In this document: positions 1-8,924 of the stretch, in pieces
Position numbering within the stretch: position 1 is the first letter of the stretch
Layout: every line of letters starts with the position of its first letter
Source: Rhizobium sp. SL86
GTDB lineage: Bacteria; Pseudomonadota; Alphaproteobacteria; Rhizobiales; Rhizobiaceae
Assembly: GCF_026672545.1 (NCBI RefSeq)
Contig: NZ_JAPPRJ010000001.1
Coordinates: forward strand, 248,001 to 312,000
Reading direction: 5' to 3'
Length of the DNA: 64,000 bases
Program-made: the position numbers and the translations under genes
Notes under the pieces: model-generated
The model's database searches: none
The model's input: the letters and a program-made list of their open reading frames with translations, nothing else
What the model was told of the DNA's origin: nothing

Positions 1-2
1 TG

Positions 3-1202
3 GACGACCGGCGCCTGCCGCTGGTTGCCATGGTCGGCGTTCTGGCCGTGCCTTCCGTCACCGTGCTCGCCCAGCGCGACCTGACCCATGCGGTCGCAAC
101 GCTCTGTCTGGTCTCGATCTTCCTGTGCGTCTTCATCCGCACGATCAAGAGCCCGAGCCTTGCCAGCTATATCCTGCTCGGCGTCACGGTCGGCATCGGT
201 GCCCTCACCAAATATAACTTCGTGATCCTCCCGATCGCCGCAGCGCTCGCCGTACTGCCGGAGGCTGACCTGCGCCGACGTCTGTTCGATTGGCGCATCC
301 TGGTCGCAGGTCTCGTCGCGGCCGCCGTTGCGCTTCCGCACTTCATCTGGGCGCTGATACATCTGGATGCTGCCACCAGCGGCACCGTCGAGGCGATGCG
401 CGCCGGTTCGTCCGGTGATGCCCTGCGCGACACGATCCGAGGGCAGATTTCCATCCTCATCTCGACGCTGAAGGCCGGCGTGCCGGTTATCCTTCTCTTC
501 GGGATCGTCTTCTTCCGCCAGATCGGCGCCGCCTGGCGGGCCGAAAGCGTGTGGACGCGGGTGATCGGCCGGATGATCGTCGCCTGCCTGGTGATCGTGG
601 CGCTGATCGGCATCGGCTTCGGCGCCTCCAGCATCCGCGAGAAATGGCTTTCGCCATTCCTGCTGCTTTTGCCGCTCTACCTGACGCTGAAACTTGCCGC
701 CGCCGAGATCGACAGCCGGCAGAGCGTTGCGCGCATTGCCCCGCCCGTCATCGGCATCATCACCGGTTTTGCCATCTATCTGGCGATCAGCAATATCGTG
801 GCGCCCTATTTCGGCAAATATGGCAAGGAACACGTGCCCTATCGCGCGGTGCTCGAAGAGATCATCACGAAACGCGGCGAACGTCCCGCCTATATCATCA
901 GCAGCGAGCTGATGACCGCCGGCAATACCCGCCTGCATTATCCGACCGTGCCCGTGCTGATGCCGGAATTCGTCGAACCCGTGCCGCTGACCTCCGCGCT
1001 GAAACGGGGACCCGGCCTGCTGATCTGGCCTGCCGGTTCAGGAATCCCCGACTCGATCGCCAGCCTTCTGGAGGCGCATGGTATCGCACCCCAGAGCCTT
1101 CAGGTTCAGACCGAAGTCGTTCCCTACAATTTTGCCCAGGACGGCGATGCCATGCGTTTCGACTATATCTGGCTCGAACAGGTGCCGGAAGCGCAGCGCT
1201 GA
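3..1202 (+). CDS. Glycosyltransferase family 39-like membrane protein, 3' part
   Basis: The reading frame is open from the first codon in the window, so the N-terminus lies outside. What remains (about 400 residues) is a chain of long hydrophobic segments separated by short Arg-rich loops, followed by a soluble C-terminal domain of about 120 residues. This is the layout of ArnT/PMT-type family 39 glycosyltransferases, which use polyprenyl-phosphate sugars in the inner membrane. The acidic catalytic loop of that family lies near the N-terminus and cannot be checked here. The gene converges on the aminotransferase at 1203, with the stop codons abutting. Another polytopic GT-C enzyme is possible; the substrate is unknown. 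Confidence 0.7.
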   Translation, partial: DDRRLPLVAMVGVLAVPSVTVLAQRDLTHAVATLCLVSIFLCVFIRTIKSPSLASYILLGVTVGIGALTKYNFVILPIAAALAVLPEADLRRRLFDWRILVAGLVAAAVALPHFIWALIHLDAATSGTVEAMRAGSSGDALRDTIRGQISILISTLKAGVPVILLFGIVFFRQIGAAWRAESVWTRVIGRMIVACLVIVALIGIGFGASSIREKWLSPFLLLLPLYLTLKLAAAEIDSRQSVARIAPPVIGIITGFAIYLAISNIVAPYFGKYGKEHVPYRAVLEEIITKRGERPAYIISSELMTAGNTRLHYPTVPVLMPEFVEPVPLTSALKRGPGLLIWPAGSGIPDSIASLLEAHGIAPQSLQVQTEVVPYNFAQDGDAMRFDYIWLEQVPEAQR

Positions 1203-2573
1203 TTAGCGCTGCGTGTCGCGCAGGTGGTCCAGCCCCTTGCGCAGCGTCTCGACCATCTGATCCACCTCCGACCGGCTGATGACGAGCGCTGGCGAGGCCA
1301 GCATGCGGTCGCCGGTTGCGCGCATGACCAGACCGTTTTCCAGGCAGTGGTTGCGCACCGTCATGCCGGCATCGTCCGGTTTGGCAAACCGGCGGCGGGT
1401 CACCTTGTCGGCGGCGATCTGGACACCGGCGATCAGCCCCACCGCATCCACCTGGCCGACGATCTCGTGATCCTCAAGCGTCTTCAGGGCGGCGGCGAAA
1501 TAGGGGCCGATATCGGCGCGCACGCGGTCGACCAGCCCCTCCTCCTCGATGATACGCAGGTTTTCCAGCGCGGCGGCCGCACAGACCGGATGGCCGGAAT
1601 AGGTATAGCCGTGGTTGAAATCGCCGGCCTCCTCGATCATCACCTTGGCCACACGATCACTCACCAGCACGGCGCCGATCGGCAGGTAACCGGAGGACAG
1701 GCCCTTGGCGACGGGGGCGAGATCCGGCTTGAAACCAAAATGCTGATGGCCGAACCAGGTGCCGAGCCGGCCGAAACCGCAGATCACCTCGTCGGCAACG
1801 AGCAGGATGTTGCGCGCCTTGCAGATGCGCTCGATCTCCGGCCAATAGGTGTCCGGCGGAACAATGACGCCGCCCGCGCCCTGGATCGGTTCGGCAACGA
1901 AAGCGGCGACATTCTCCTCGCCCAGTTCGTCGATCTTCGCCTCCAGTTCGCGGGCCATCTTCAGGCCGAATTCGTCCGGCGTCAGATCGCCGCCCTCGGC
2001 ATACCAGTAGGGCTGGCCGATATGCGAGATACCCTCGATCGGCAGGTTACCCTGCTCGTGCATGTGCTTCATGCCGCCAAGCGAGGCGCCGGCGACCGTC
2101 GAGCCGTGATAACCGTTGCGGCGTGCGATCACATGCGTCTTCGTCGGATGGCCGAGCGCCTTCCAGTAGACGCGGACCATGCGGAACCAGGTATCGGTCG
2201 CCTCCGAGCCGGAATTGGTGAAGAAGACATGATTGAGCAGACCACCGGTATGGGCGGTGATCTTCTGCGAGAGCAGCGTGGTGGGCGGCGTCGTGGTGCC
2301 GAAAAAGGTGTTGTAATAGGGCAGCTCGTTCATCTGCCGCTGCACGGCCTCGGCAATTTCCCGCCGGCCATAGCCGATGTTGACGCACCAGAGACCGGCG
2401 AAACCGTCGAGATATTTCTTGCCCTGCGCATCGAAGATGTAGACGCCTTCGCCACGCGCGATGATGCGGGTGCCCTTCTCGTTCAGCTGCTTCATATCGG
2501 AGAAAGGGTGCAGGTGATGGGCGGCATCAATGGCACCGAGATTGGAAAGAGGCATCGGCTGGTTCACGGTCAT
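1203..2573 (-). CDS. Class III PLP-dependent aminotransferase, putrescine/amine:pyruvate type
   Basis: The protein has the fold-type I signatures of omega-aminotransferases: TNSGSEATDTWFRM near residue 120, LLVADEVICGFGRLG with the PLP-binding Asp near 261, and VAKGLSSGYLPIGAV with the Schiff-base Lys near 290. About 456 residues is normal for the family. The closest remembered relatives are SpuC-like putrescine/beta-alanine:pyruvate aminotransferases. It is divergent from a glutamine-synthetase-like gene at 2724, a pairing typical of polyamine or monoamine catabolism in rhizobia. The start is uncertain: in-frame ATGs lie at 2582 and 2573 and a TTG at 2597, none with a good ribosome site. The exact amine substrate cannot be read from sequence. 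Confidence 0.85.
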   Translation of the reverse strand: MTVNQPMPLSNLGAIDAAHHLHPFSDMKQLNEKGTRIIARGEGVYIFDAQGKKYLDGFAGLWCVNIGYGRREIAEAVQRQMNELPYYNTFFGTTTPPTTLLSQKITAHTGGLLNHVFFTNSGSEATDTWFRMVRVYWKALGHPTKTHVIARRNGYHGSTVAGASLGGMKHMHEQGNLPIEGISHIGQPYWYAEGGDLTPDEFGLKMARELEAKIDELGEENVAAFVAEPIQGAGGVIVPPDTYWPEIERICKARNILLVADEVICGFGRLGTWFGHQHFGFKPDLAPVAKGLSSGYLPIGAVLVSDRVAKVMIEEAGDFNHGYTYSGHPVCAAAALENLRIIEEEGLVDRVRADIGPYFAAALKTLEDHEIVGQVDAVGLIAGVQIAADKVTRRRFAKPDDAGMTVRNHCLENGLVMRATGDRMLASPALVISRSEVDQMVETLRKGLDHLRDTQR

Positions 2574-2723
2574 CCCTCGCATGGATCCGAAGCACAAAAG
2601 GCGGGCTTCGCCATGGCTGATTGTAAGGCGGATTCTGATCGGCTACGAACATGGACCAACGGGAACAGGTTTGGCAAGCAGCCGCAGACGGCGCGGGTCC
2701 GACCTTAAGCAGGACGGGTTTAT

Positions 2724-4082
2724 ATGACGGACGAGACGGGCAAACAGGCAGGTGGCGACACACAGACGGCGCCGCGCATCGAGGTCCTTCTGGTCGGCAT
2801 GAACGGTGACCTGCGCGGCAAGATGATACCGCTGAGCGCCGAGGAGAAGGTGTGGAAAAACACCGTACGCCTGCCCTCCTCCACCCAGTCGCTCGACATC
2901 TGGGGCGACGACAATGACGATATCACCGGCATTTCGCTGACGCTCGGCGATCCGGACGGTATCTGCATGCCGGACAAAAACTCGCTCACCACCCTGCCCT
3001 GGGGGCCGGCGGGCTCGAAACAGGTGATGGCGACGATGCACACGCTGTCGGGCGAACCGCATTTCATCTGCCCACGAGCGATTCTGGCCGGGGTCCTCAA
3101 AAAATATGCAGAGCGCGGCCTGACGCCGGTGGTGGCAACCGAGCTTGAATTCTACGTGGTGGAGCCGGATTTCCGAAAAACGGGCAAACCCACCCCGCCG
3201 ATGGCGTTGGTGATGAATGGCGAGGTGGAGGGGTTCCAGCTCTACGACATGCGGGCAACAGCCGCGCTCGAAGATTATCTCGATACCGTTCGCCGCTACT
3301 GCGATCACATGGGCCTGCCGGCCGACGCGACGACGGCCGAATTCGGCCCCGGCCAGTTCGAGGTGAACCTCCTGCACAAACCGGATGCCATGGCCGCCGC
3401 CGATGACTGCATCTACCTGAAACGGGTCGTGGATTTTGCCGCCCGCCGGCATGGCCTCAAAGCCACCTGCATGGCCAAACCCTATGGCGACCAGGCTGGT
3501 TCCGGCCTGCATGTGCATGCCAGCATCCTCGACCGCGACGGCAACAACATTCTCGACGCCAAGGGCGGCGATCCGGTGCGGCTGAAATCGGTCACCGCCG
3601 GCATGCTGAAGACCATGCAGGAGGCGCAGCTGATCTTTGCGCCCTTTGCCAATTCCTACCGCCGCTTCCAGCCGGGATCCTTTGCGCCCGACAAGATCGA
3701 CTGGGGGTTTGGCCATCGCGGCACGGCGGTGCGCATTCCCGACAGCAACGGCCCGGCCGCCCGCATCGAACATCGTGTGGCGGGCGCCGACGCCAATCCG
3801 CACCTGCTGCTCGCGGCGATCCTCGGCGGCATGCTGCTCGGCCTCGACGAGACACTGGACCCCGGCCCGGTGACCACCCCCGACAGCGCGCCGGACAACC
3901 CGCAGATCCTCACCCACGATTTCCTGACGGCGGTTGACCGTTTCCGCGCCTCAACCTTCATCCGCGACACGTTCGGAGCCGAATACCAGCGCATCTATGG
4001 CGAGACCAAACACAAGGAAGCGATCACCTATCTGCGCACCGTCTCAAGCTTCGACTACCAGACCTATCTGCCGCGGATTTAA
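2724..4082 (+). CDS. Glutamine synthetase family protein, gamma-glutamylpolyamine synthetase-like
   Basis: The 452 residues include the glutamine-synthetase catalytic landmarks: ELEFYVVEP (metal-binding Glu), EFGPGQFEVN, the ATP/ammonia loop segment GSGLHVHASI, and NSYRRFQPGSFAP followed by a basic RIEHRVAGADANPH block. The protein lacks the C-terminal adenylylation Tyr region of true GlnA. It resembles PuuA/SpuB-type ligases that join glutamate to putrescine or other amines. The neighbouring divergent aminotransferase supports a role in amine nitrogen scavenging. Start ATG 2724 follows the weak ribosome site of AGGACGGGTTTAT. Ethanolamine or other amine ligases of the same family (GlnT/GlnIII-like) cannot be excluded. 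Confidence 0.85.
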   Translation: MTDETGKQAGGDTQTAPRIEVLLVGMNGDLRGKMIPLSAEEKVWKNTVRLPSSTQSLDIWGDDNDDITGISLTLGDPDGICMPDKNSLTTLPWGPAGSKQVMATMHTLSGEPHFICPRAILAGVLKKYAERGLTPVVATELEFYVVEPDFRKTGKPTPPMALVMNGEVEGFQLYDMRATAALEDYLDTVRRYCDHMGLPADATTAEFGPGQFEVNLLHKPDAMAAADDCIYLKRVVDFAARRHGLKATCMAKPYGDQAGSGLHVHASILDRDGNNILDAKGGDPVRLKSVTAGMLKTMQEAQLIFAPFANSYRRFQPGSFAPDKIDWGFGHRGTAVRIPDSNGPAARIEHRVAGADANPHLLLAAILGGMLLGLDETLDPGPVTTPDSAPDNPQILTHDFLTAVDRFRASTFIRDTFGAEYQRIYGETKHKEAITYLRTVSSFDYQTYLPRI

Positions 4083-4113
4083 GGAAGGAAGAGCTGCGTC
4101 TCGAAGGAGGAAT

Positions 4114-4320
4114 ATGATGCCAAGACCGGCGGACGACGTCTTTGCGGAAACCATGTCTCTGGAGATGCTGGAAGCCTCAAATGCCCGTGCACGGCAACTG
4201 AGCGAGGAATTCGACGCAGTTCAGTCGTCGCAGGCTGTCCGCGATCACGCGCAGAAGTCGATAGGGTTAGGGGATTCCGGCATCGCGCCGTCCCCCTCGG
4301 AGAAGGATGGCGCATTTTAG
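4114..4320 (+). CDS. Small conserved-looking hypothetical protein (68 aa)
   Basis: A strong Shine-Dalgarno, AAGGAGG at 4104-4110, precedes two consecutive ATG codons (4114 and 4117; the second has the better spacing). The protein is acidic and hydrophilic, with a helix-prone N-terminal half (residues 10-40) and no membrane segment. It starts 31 bp after the glutamine-synthetase-like gene, so it is probably translated from the same transcript. No family is recognised. The ribosome site is the main support; the low-complexity C-terminus is less gene-like. Confidence 0.5.
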   Translation: MMPRPADDVFAETMSLEMLEASNARARQLSEEFDAVQSSQAVRDHAQKSIGLGDSGIAPSPSEKDGAF

Positions 4321-4339
4321 ACGCCTGCCGCGGCCGGGA

Positions 4340-5299
4340 TCATAGCCCCGCCGCCTCCGAAGCCACACCCTGCTGCGCCTGGACCTGGGCGATCGGCGCC
4401 TGCGGCTGGCGGACGAGCACCTTCAGTTCGCCGGCATGGATCTTCAGCGTCACGTCGCGGTCCATCGGCAGAAGTTCGCCATCGATGACGCAGCGGATAT
4501 CCTTGCGCTCACGCGGGAAATGCAGTTCCACCTCGGTTGCGGTCATGGCGCTGACGGCCTCGTTCTCCTTCAGCCGGCCGCGCAGGATGTCGATGGCGAG
4601 TGTGGCGACCCCCGGCGGGGTCAGCGCATCGGCGACATAAAAACCGAGATGGCCGCCGGTGGCGCTGTCGGCATACAGAAGACCGTCGCTGCCAAATTCG
4701 TTGTTGGAGACCGAGATGGCCGAGACCTTGCGCAGTTCCTTGCGCCCCTCGACGGTAAATTCCACTTCGAAGACAGGCGGATTGAACATCACGCCAAACG
4801 CTGCCCGCGTGCTGGCGCGGATCTTGCCAAGCCGCGAGGCATAACTCATCTGATTGCGATAACGCACCATGCGGGCATGCAGCCCGGCGGAAAACTGGTG
4901 CACGAAACTTCTGCCATTGGCGCTGGCGATATCGGCCTGCTGTACCTCGCCCTTGGCCAGCACGTCGAGCACCTGCCAGATGTCGAGCGGCAGCTTCAGG
5001 GTGCGGGCAAAGAGGTTCATCGTTCCCGCCGGAACGATGCCGAGCGCAAGACCGCTCTGCCAGGCAATCGAGGCGGCCGCGGAAATCGTGCCGTCACCGC
5101 CGCCGGCAATCAGCCCCTCGACGCCGCTTGTCGCCGCCACCGTCTCCATGGCCTCCACCACGTCCGGACCTGCCACAACACGGCATTCGATCGAGTGTCC
5201 TTCGGACTTGAACACTTCGGCGACCCGACGGCTATAGGCGTCCATGTCCGTCGTCTTGAAGGTGCCGCCGTCGCGGTTGAGGATGGCAATGAGGTTCAT
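4340..5299 (-). CDS. Diacylglycerol/lipid kinase family protein
   Basis: GGGDGTIS at residues 66-71 is the nucleotide-binding signature of the DAGK catalytic domain shared by DgkB, YegS and sphingosine kinases. Downstream GTMNLFARTLKLP matches the second conserved loop of bacterial YegS/BmrU-type proteins. About 319 residues is typical. The likely reaction is ATP-dependent phosphorylation of a membrane lipid at the inner face of the membrane. The frame is open upstream to 5377, but residues before the Met at 5299 do not resemble the family, and MNLIAILNRDGG is a normal start. The lipid substrate is unknown. Confidence 0.85.
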   Translation of the reverse strand: MNLIAILNRDGGTFKTTDMDAYSRRVAEVFKSEGHSIECRVVAGPDVVEAMETVAATSGVEGLIAGGGDGTISAAASIAWQSGLALGIVPAGTMNLFARTLKLPLDIWQVLDVLAKGEVQQADIASANGRSFVHQFSAGLHARMVRYRNQMSYASRLGKIRASTRAAFGVMFNPPVFEVEFTVEGRKELRKVSAISVSNNEFGSDGLLYADSATGGHLGFYVADALTPPGVATLAIDILRGRLKENEAVSAMTATEVELHFPRERKDIRCVIDGELLPMDRDVTLKIHAGELKVLVRQPQAPIAQVQAQQGVASEAAGL

Positions 5300-5470
5300 C
5301 TGGGCGGGAATTCCACAAAATGGCTGCGCAAGGAAACGGACAAACTTGCAAATGGTTGCTTGCAGGCCAGACCGCAAGCACCACCCTCATTCATCCCAGA
5401 GGATCGTGATTATTTCGCGGCGCTGCATTTCCCCTCTCCCGCACCGCAAAATGATATGGTAGCCTTAGTA

Positions 5471-5484
5471 TTGATCCACATCAA
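5471..5484. promoter_or_regulatory. FNR/FixK-type box TTGAT-N4-ATCAA
   Basis: The 14-bp site TTGATCCACATCAA is a perfect match to the general FNR/FixK half-site pair TTGAT-N4-ATCAA. It lies between the lipid kinase (leftward) and the MFS exporter (rightward). I could not find a -10 element at the class II distance (22 bp from the box edge) on either strand, so which gene it controls is open. Role inferred from the motif only. Confidence 0.45.
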
Positions 5485-5562
5485 AGACCTCCTCCCGAAA
5501 ATTCACGGCCAATGCCCTTCCGGCAAAGGCCCTTCTTTTGCGCGAATGCCGTGACCAATATC

Positions 5563-6798
5563 ATGACCGATGCCCCCGCCGTCTATCCGTCCGCGTCCTC
5601 CACCGCCAGCCAGCCCGATGAACAGACGCGCCTTTCCCCGCTGTCCGTCGCCTTGATCGAACTGGCGCTTGCCGTTGGCGGCTTCGGGATCGGAACGGGC
5701 GAATTCGCCATCATGGGCCTTTTGCCGAACGTCGCGTCGACCTATGGCGTCAGCATTCCGCAAGCCGGTCATGTGATCAGCGCCTATGCGCTCGGCGTCG
5801 TCATCGGCGCGCCGATCATTGCGGCGCTGGCCGCCAAACTGCCACGCAAGACACTGCTTCTGCTGCTGATGTCGTTGTTTGCGCTTGGCAATGCACTGAG
5901 CGCGCTGGCGCCGGCTTTTGGCAGTTTCACCCTCATGCGCTTCATCACCGGCCTGCCGCATGGCGCCTATTTCGGCGTTGCGGCGCTGGTGGCCGCATCG
6001 ATGGCAGAGCCGCATCGCCGCGCGCGCGCCGTCGGCCGCGTGATGCTGGGGCTGACCATCGCAACGCTGATCGGCACGCCGCTCGCCACCTTCCTCGGCC
6101 AGATGATGAGCTGGCGGGCCGCCTTCCTGCTGGTGGCCGGCATCGGCGCAATAACCGTGGCACTGATCGCCATCTACCTGCCGAAGGACAAAGTGGCGGA
6201 AGGCGCCAGCATCCGCCGCGAACTCAGCGCCTTCACGCGGCTGCAGGTCTGGCTGTGCTTTGCCGTGGCCGCGGTCGGCTTCGGCGGCATGTTCTCGATC
6301 TTCAGTTATATTGCCAAGACCACGACGGATACCGCCGGCCTGCCCACCGGCATGGTGGCGATCGTGCTGACCCTTTTCGGCATCGGCATGAATGTCGGCA
6401 ATGTGCTCGGCTCGCGCATGGCGGATTATTCGCTGAAAGGCACGATCGGCGGCATGCTGGCCTTCAACATCGTGATGATGAGCGTCTTTTCGCTGACCGC
6501 CCACACTCCGGTCATGTTGTGCGTCTGCGTCTTTCTCACCGGCTGCGGTTTTGCCGCCTGCCCCGCGGTCCAGACCCGGCTGATGGACGTGGCCGCCGAT
6601 GCGCAGACGCTCGCCGCCGCCACCAACCACTCCGCCTTCAACATCGCCAATGCGCTCGGCGCCTGGCTGGGCGGGCTGGTGATTGCCGCGGGCTACGGCT
6701 ACGGCGCCACCGGTTATGTCGGCGCGGTTCTCTCCGCGCTGGGGCTTGCCGTCTTTGCCGTTTCGGTGATTTTGGAAAGGCGTGAAAGCCGGGGATAG
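5563..6798 (+). CDS. MFS exporter, AraJ/PbuE-like (DHA1 group)
   Basis: Twelve hydrophobic segments are visible, with the DHA1-type opening ALAVGGFGIGTGEFAIMG and the loop MRFITGLPHGAYFGV, both typical of arabinose-efflux/purine-efflux-like permeases (AraJ, PbuE, YdhP). It probably exports small polar metabolites or drugs by proton antiport across the inner membrane. Length about 411 residues. An earlier ATG at 5512 adds 17 residues with no membrane or family similarity; MTDAPAVYP is preferred, though neither start has a clear ribosome site. The substrate is unknown. Confidence 0.8.
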   Translation: MTDAPAVYPSASSTASQPDEQTRLSPLSVALIELALAVGGFGIGTGEFAIMGLLPNVASTYGVSIPQAGHVISAYALGVVIGAPIIAALAAKLPRKTLLLLLMSLFALGNALSALAPAFGSFTLMRFITGLPHGAYFGVAALVAASMAEPHRRARAVGRVMLGLTIATLIGTPLATFLGQMMSWRAAFLLVAGIGAITVALIAIYLPKDKVAEGASIRRELSAFTRLQVWLCFAVAAVGFGGMFSIFSYIAKTTTDTAGLPTGMVAIVLTLFGIGMNVGNVLGSRMADYSLKGTIGGMLAFNIVMMSVFSLTAHTPVMLCVCVFLTGCGFAACPAVQTRLMDVAADAQTLAAATNHSAFNIANALGAWLGGLVIAAGYGYGATGYVGAVLSALGLAVFAVSVILERRESRG

Positions 6799-6872
6799 TC
6801 GACGCCTCGGCGCTTCCAAATGTCTGTGGACTTGATACGGTGGCCGAAATGCAACCTATGAGGGATCCACTC

Positions 6873-7286
6873 ATGACCACAACAGACAGCGGGCGCCTGC
6901 CCTCCGCACTGGACATCTTTGCAACCAATTGGTTCGGTTATCTCGCCCGAACCGTTCTGACCTTCATGTTTTGGGGAAGCGGTCTTTCCAAGCTGCTGGA
7001 CTTTCCAGGCGGGGTGGCGGAAATGGCGCATTTCGGCCTGGAGCCGGCCGTCGCCTTCAATATCGCCGTCATCATCACCCAGCTCGGTGGCTCGGCCCTG
7101 ATCATCCTCAATCGTCACGCCTGGCTCGGCGCTGGTGCCCTCGCCGTCTTTACTCTCCTCACCATTCCGATCGCGCACAATTTCTGGGCTCTCGAAGAGC
7201 CAATGCGGACCTTTGAATTCCACGTCGCCGGAGAACATCTGAGCATTGTCGGGGCCCTGATGCTCGTTGCCTGGAAGTGCCGCTGA
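6873..7286 (+). CDS. DoxX family membrane protein
   Basis: The protein has about 137 residues with four hydrophobic segments. The sequence around RTVLTFMFWGSGLSKLLDFPGG is the DoxX N-terminal pattern, and VAGEHLSIVGALML the last helix. DoxX proteins are small inner-membrane proteins linked to redox or quinone metabolism; the biochemical function of most is unknown. Start ATG 6873 is favoured by GAGGG at 6860-6864 with 8-nt spacing; the frame also offers GTG 6840 and ATGs at 6849 and 6858. The gene lies 30 bp before the convergent L,D-transpeptidase. Confidence 0.8.
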   Translation: MTTTDSGRLPSALDIFATNWFGYLARTVLTFMFWGSGLSKLLDFPGGVAEMAHFGLEPAVAFNIAVIITQLGGSALIILNRHAWLGAGALAVFTLLTIPIAHNFWALEEPMRTFEFHVAGEHLSIVGALMLVAWKCR

Positions 7287-7318
7287 AACAACGGCACCGA
7301 CCTTTCCTATGCCTCCGT

Positions 7319-7948
7319 TTAGGCGCGCGCCGTTTCCTGGATCACCACGACGCGGTCGCCCACCTTCACCCGCGCGTAGAGGTCGATGACGTCGTGGTTC
7401 ATCATGCGCACGCAGCCGCTCGACATGGCGTGACCAATCGAGTCCGGCTGGTTGGTGCCGTGGATGCGGAAATGCGTATCGTTGCCGCCACGATAGAGAT
7501 ACATGGCGCGTGCGCCGAGCGGGTTGTTCGGGCCGCCCGGCATGCCGCCCGCATATTTGAGGTTCTTTTTCGGATCGCGGCGGATCATGTTGGCCGTCGG
7601 GGTCCAGCTCGGCCATTCCGCCTTGCGACCGATATAGGCGCTGCCGGAGAGCGCCAGCCCGGCCCGGCCGACCCCGACGCCGTAGCGCATCGCCCGACCG
7701 TTCCCCAGCACGTAATACAGCCGTCGCGCCGGCGTATCGACAACGATCGTGCCGGGCTTGTGGTCACTGACATAAGCCACTTCCGTGCGGCGCAGTTCCG
7801 GCTTGATCTTGTCGATCGGCACTTCCTTCAGCGGGAAAGGCTCGCTCGGACGCGCGGCGTAATCGGCCTGGGAGTTCATCGCGGTGGTGGAGCATCCGGC
7901 CAGGAAGAGCGGCAGCCCGAAGATCAGCCCGCGGCGCGAGATCGACAT
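7319..7948 (-). CDS. L,D-transpeptidase lipoprotein (YkuD domain)
   Basis: A lipoprotein signal with lipobox FLAGC (Cys19) is followed by a YkuD domain. The catalytic motif is HGTNQPDSIGHAMSSGCVRM with His163 and Cys179. Such enzymes make 3-3 crosslinks in peptidoglycan or attach proteins to it, acting in the periplasm. 209 residues with one catalytic domain and no added peptidoglycan-binding domain is common in rhizobia, which carry many paralogues. The gene is monocistronic by spacing. Confidence 0.9.
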   Translation of the reverse strand: MSISRRGLIFGLPLFLAGCSTTAMNSQADYAARPSEPFPLKEVPIDKIKPELRRTEVAYVSDHKPGTIVVDTPARRLYYVLGNGRAMRYGVGVGRAGLALSGSAYIGRKAEWPSWTPTANMIRRDPKKNLKYAGGMPGGPNNPLGARAMYLYRGGNDTHFRIHGTNQPDSIGHAMSSGCVRMMNHDVIDLYARVKVGDRVVVIQETARA

Positions 7949-8059
7949 GATTGTGTCCTTATTGCGGTCGTTTCGTGATGATCCGCAACTTAAGGAATTT
8001 ATGGTTAATGAAGGGCTAATGGGCCGGACGCTTCGGTTAACACCGTGCGGCGCGGACCA

Positions 8060-8860
8060 TCATTCGCTGTCGCAGGGCCAGTCCAGCGGATGCGTCAGTC
8101 CTGCCGGCAGCACCGTCTTGTCATTGCCGCAGGCGAGATCGACCTGCTCCTGTTTCAGGCCGGTTGCCTGAGACAGATCCACCCCTTCGATGCGGGTGAG
8201 GAACAGGAAGGCATTGGCGAAATCGATCGGCCCTTCCACATGCGCGCCCTGGAAGGTCGCGCGCGACAGGTTGGCCGTCGCAAAGGCCGTGTTGGCAAAA
8301 TGCGCTTTGTGGAAATTGGCACGGCCAAGTTCCGCCTTGGTGAAATCGGCATTCTGAAGTTCGGCGCCGGCAAAGTTCGCGCGCTGCATTTCCGCGCCCT
8401 GGAAACTCGCTCCCTTGGCCTTCAGCCCGGGAAATTCGGCACGATAGCCTTCGATCTTGCTGAAATTGGCGCCTTCCGCGTCGGCCTTGGTCAGCGAGGC
8501 GCGCAACAGGATGGCCTTGGTGAAATCGCCGTTCTTCACACTGCTGTGGCTGAGATCGGTTCGGCTCAGATCGGCACCGGCGAAGCGCCCGCCGTCGAGT
8601 TCGCTGTGCTCCAGCATCAGCATACGCTTGCGGCACTCGCTCCAGTCGATGTTCGGACCGGCATCGGCGCGGCACTTGCCGCCGATTTCCGGCGCCATGT
8701 GCGTGACGAGAAGCACAAGCCCGCCCGCAATTGCGATGACCGGAATCAGCAAACGGCTGCGGCTCGTCCTCACGCGCCGCCAGGTGGCGCTCAGAAGGTC
8801 GCTGTCTTTGCGCTGTCCGGCGTATTTCATCGTCGGCTTGTCCTGCAGATGCCTCGCCAT
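8060..8860 (-). CDS. Pentapeptide-repeat protein with N-terminal membrane anchor
   Basis: Residues about 37-55 form a single hydrophobic helix (LIPVIAIAGGLVLLVTHM). From about residue 85 there are many tandem A(D/N)LXX-type pentapeptides (for example GADLSRTDLSHSS, RANFAGAELQNADF), which fold as a right-handed quadrilateral beta-helix. The repeat domain would lie in the periplasm. Such proteins act as scaffolds, but no specific role can be read here. Four Cys residues flank the repeats (two just after the anchor, two near the end) and could form disulfides. The start at 8860 has GGGAG upstream; Met at 8830 is an alternative. Confidence 0.85.
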   Translation of the reverse strand: MARHLQDKPTMKYAGQRKDSDLLSATWRRVRTSRSRLLIPVIAIAGGLVLLVTHMAPEIGGKCRADAGPNIDWSECRKRMLMLEHSELDGGRFAGADLSRTDLSHSSVKNGDFTKAILLRASLTKADAEGANFSKIEGYRAEFPGLKAKGASFQGAEMQRANFAGAELQNADFTKAELGRANFHKAHFANTAFATANLSRATFQGAHVEGPIDFANAFLFLTRIEGVDLSQATGLKQEQVDLACGNDKTVLPAGLTHPLDWPCDSE

Positions 8861-8924
8861 CCTTCTCTACTCCCTTTCCGGCCGGACTGGAAGCCTTGGC
8901 GGCAGCCGGTCCGGGCGCGGACAC

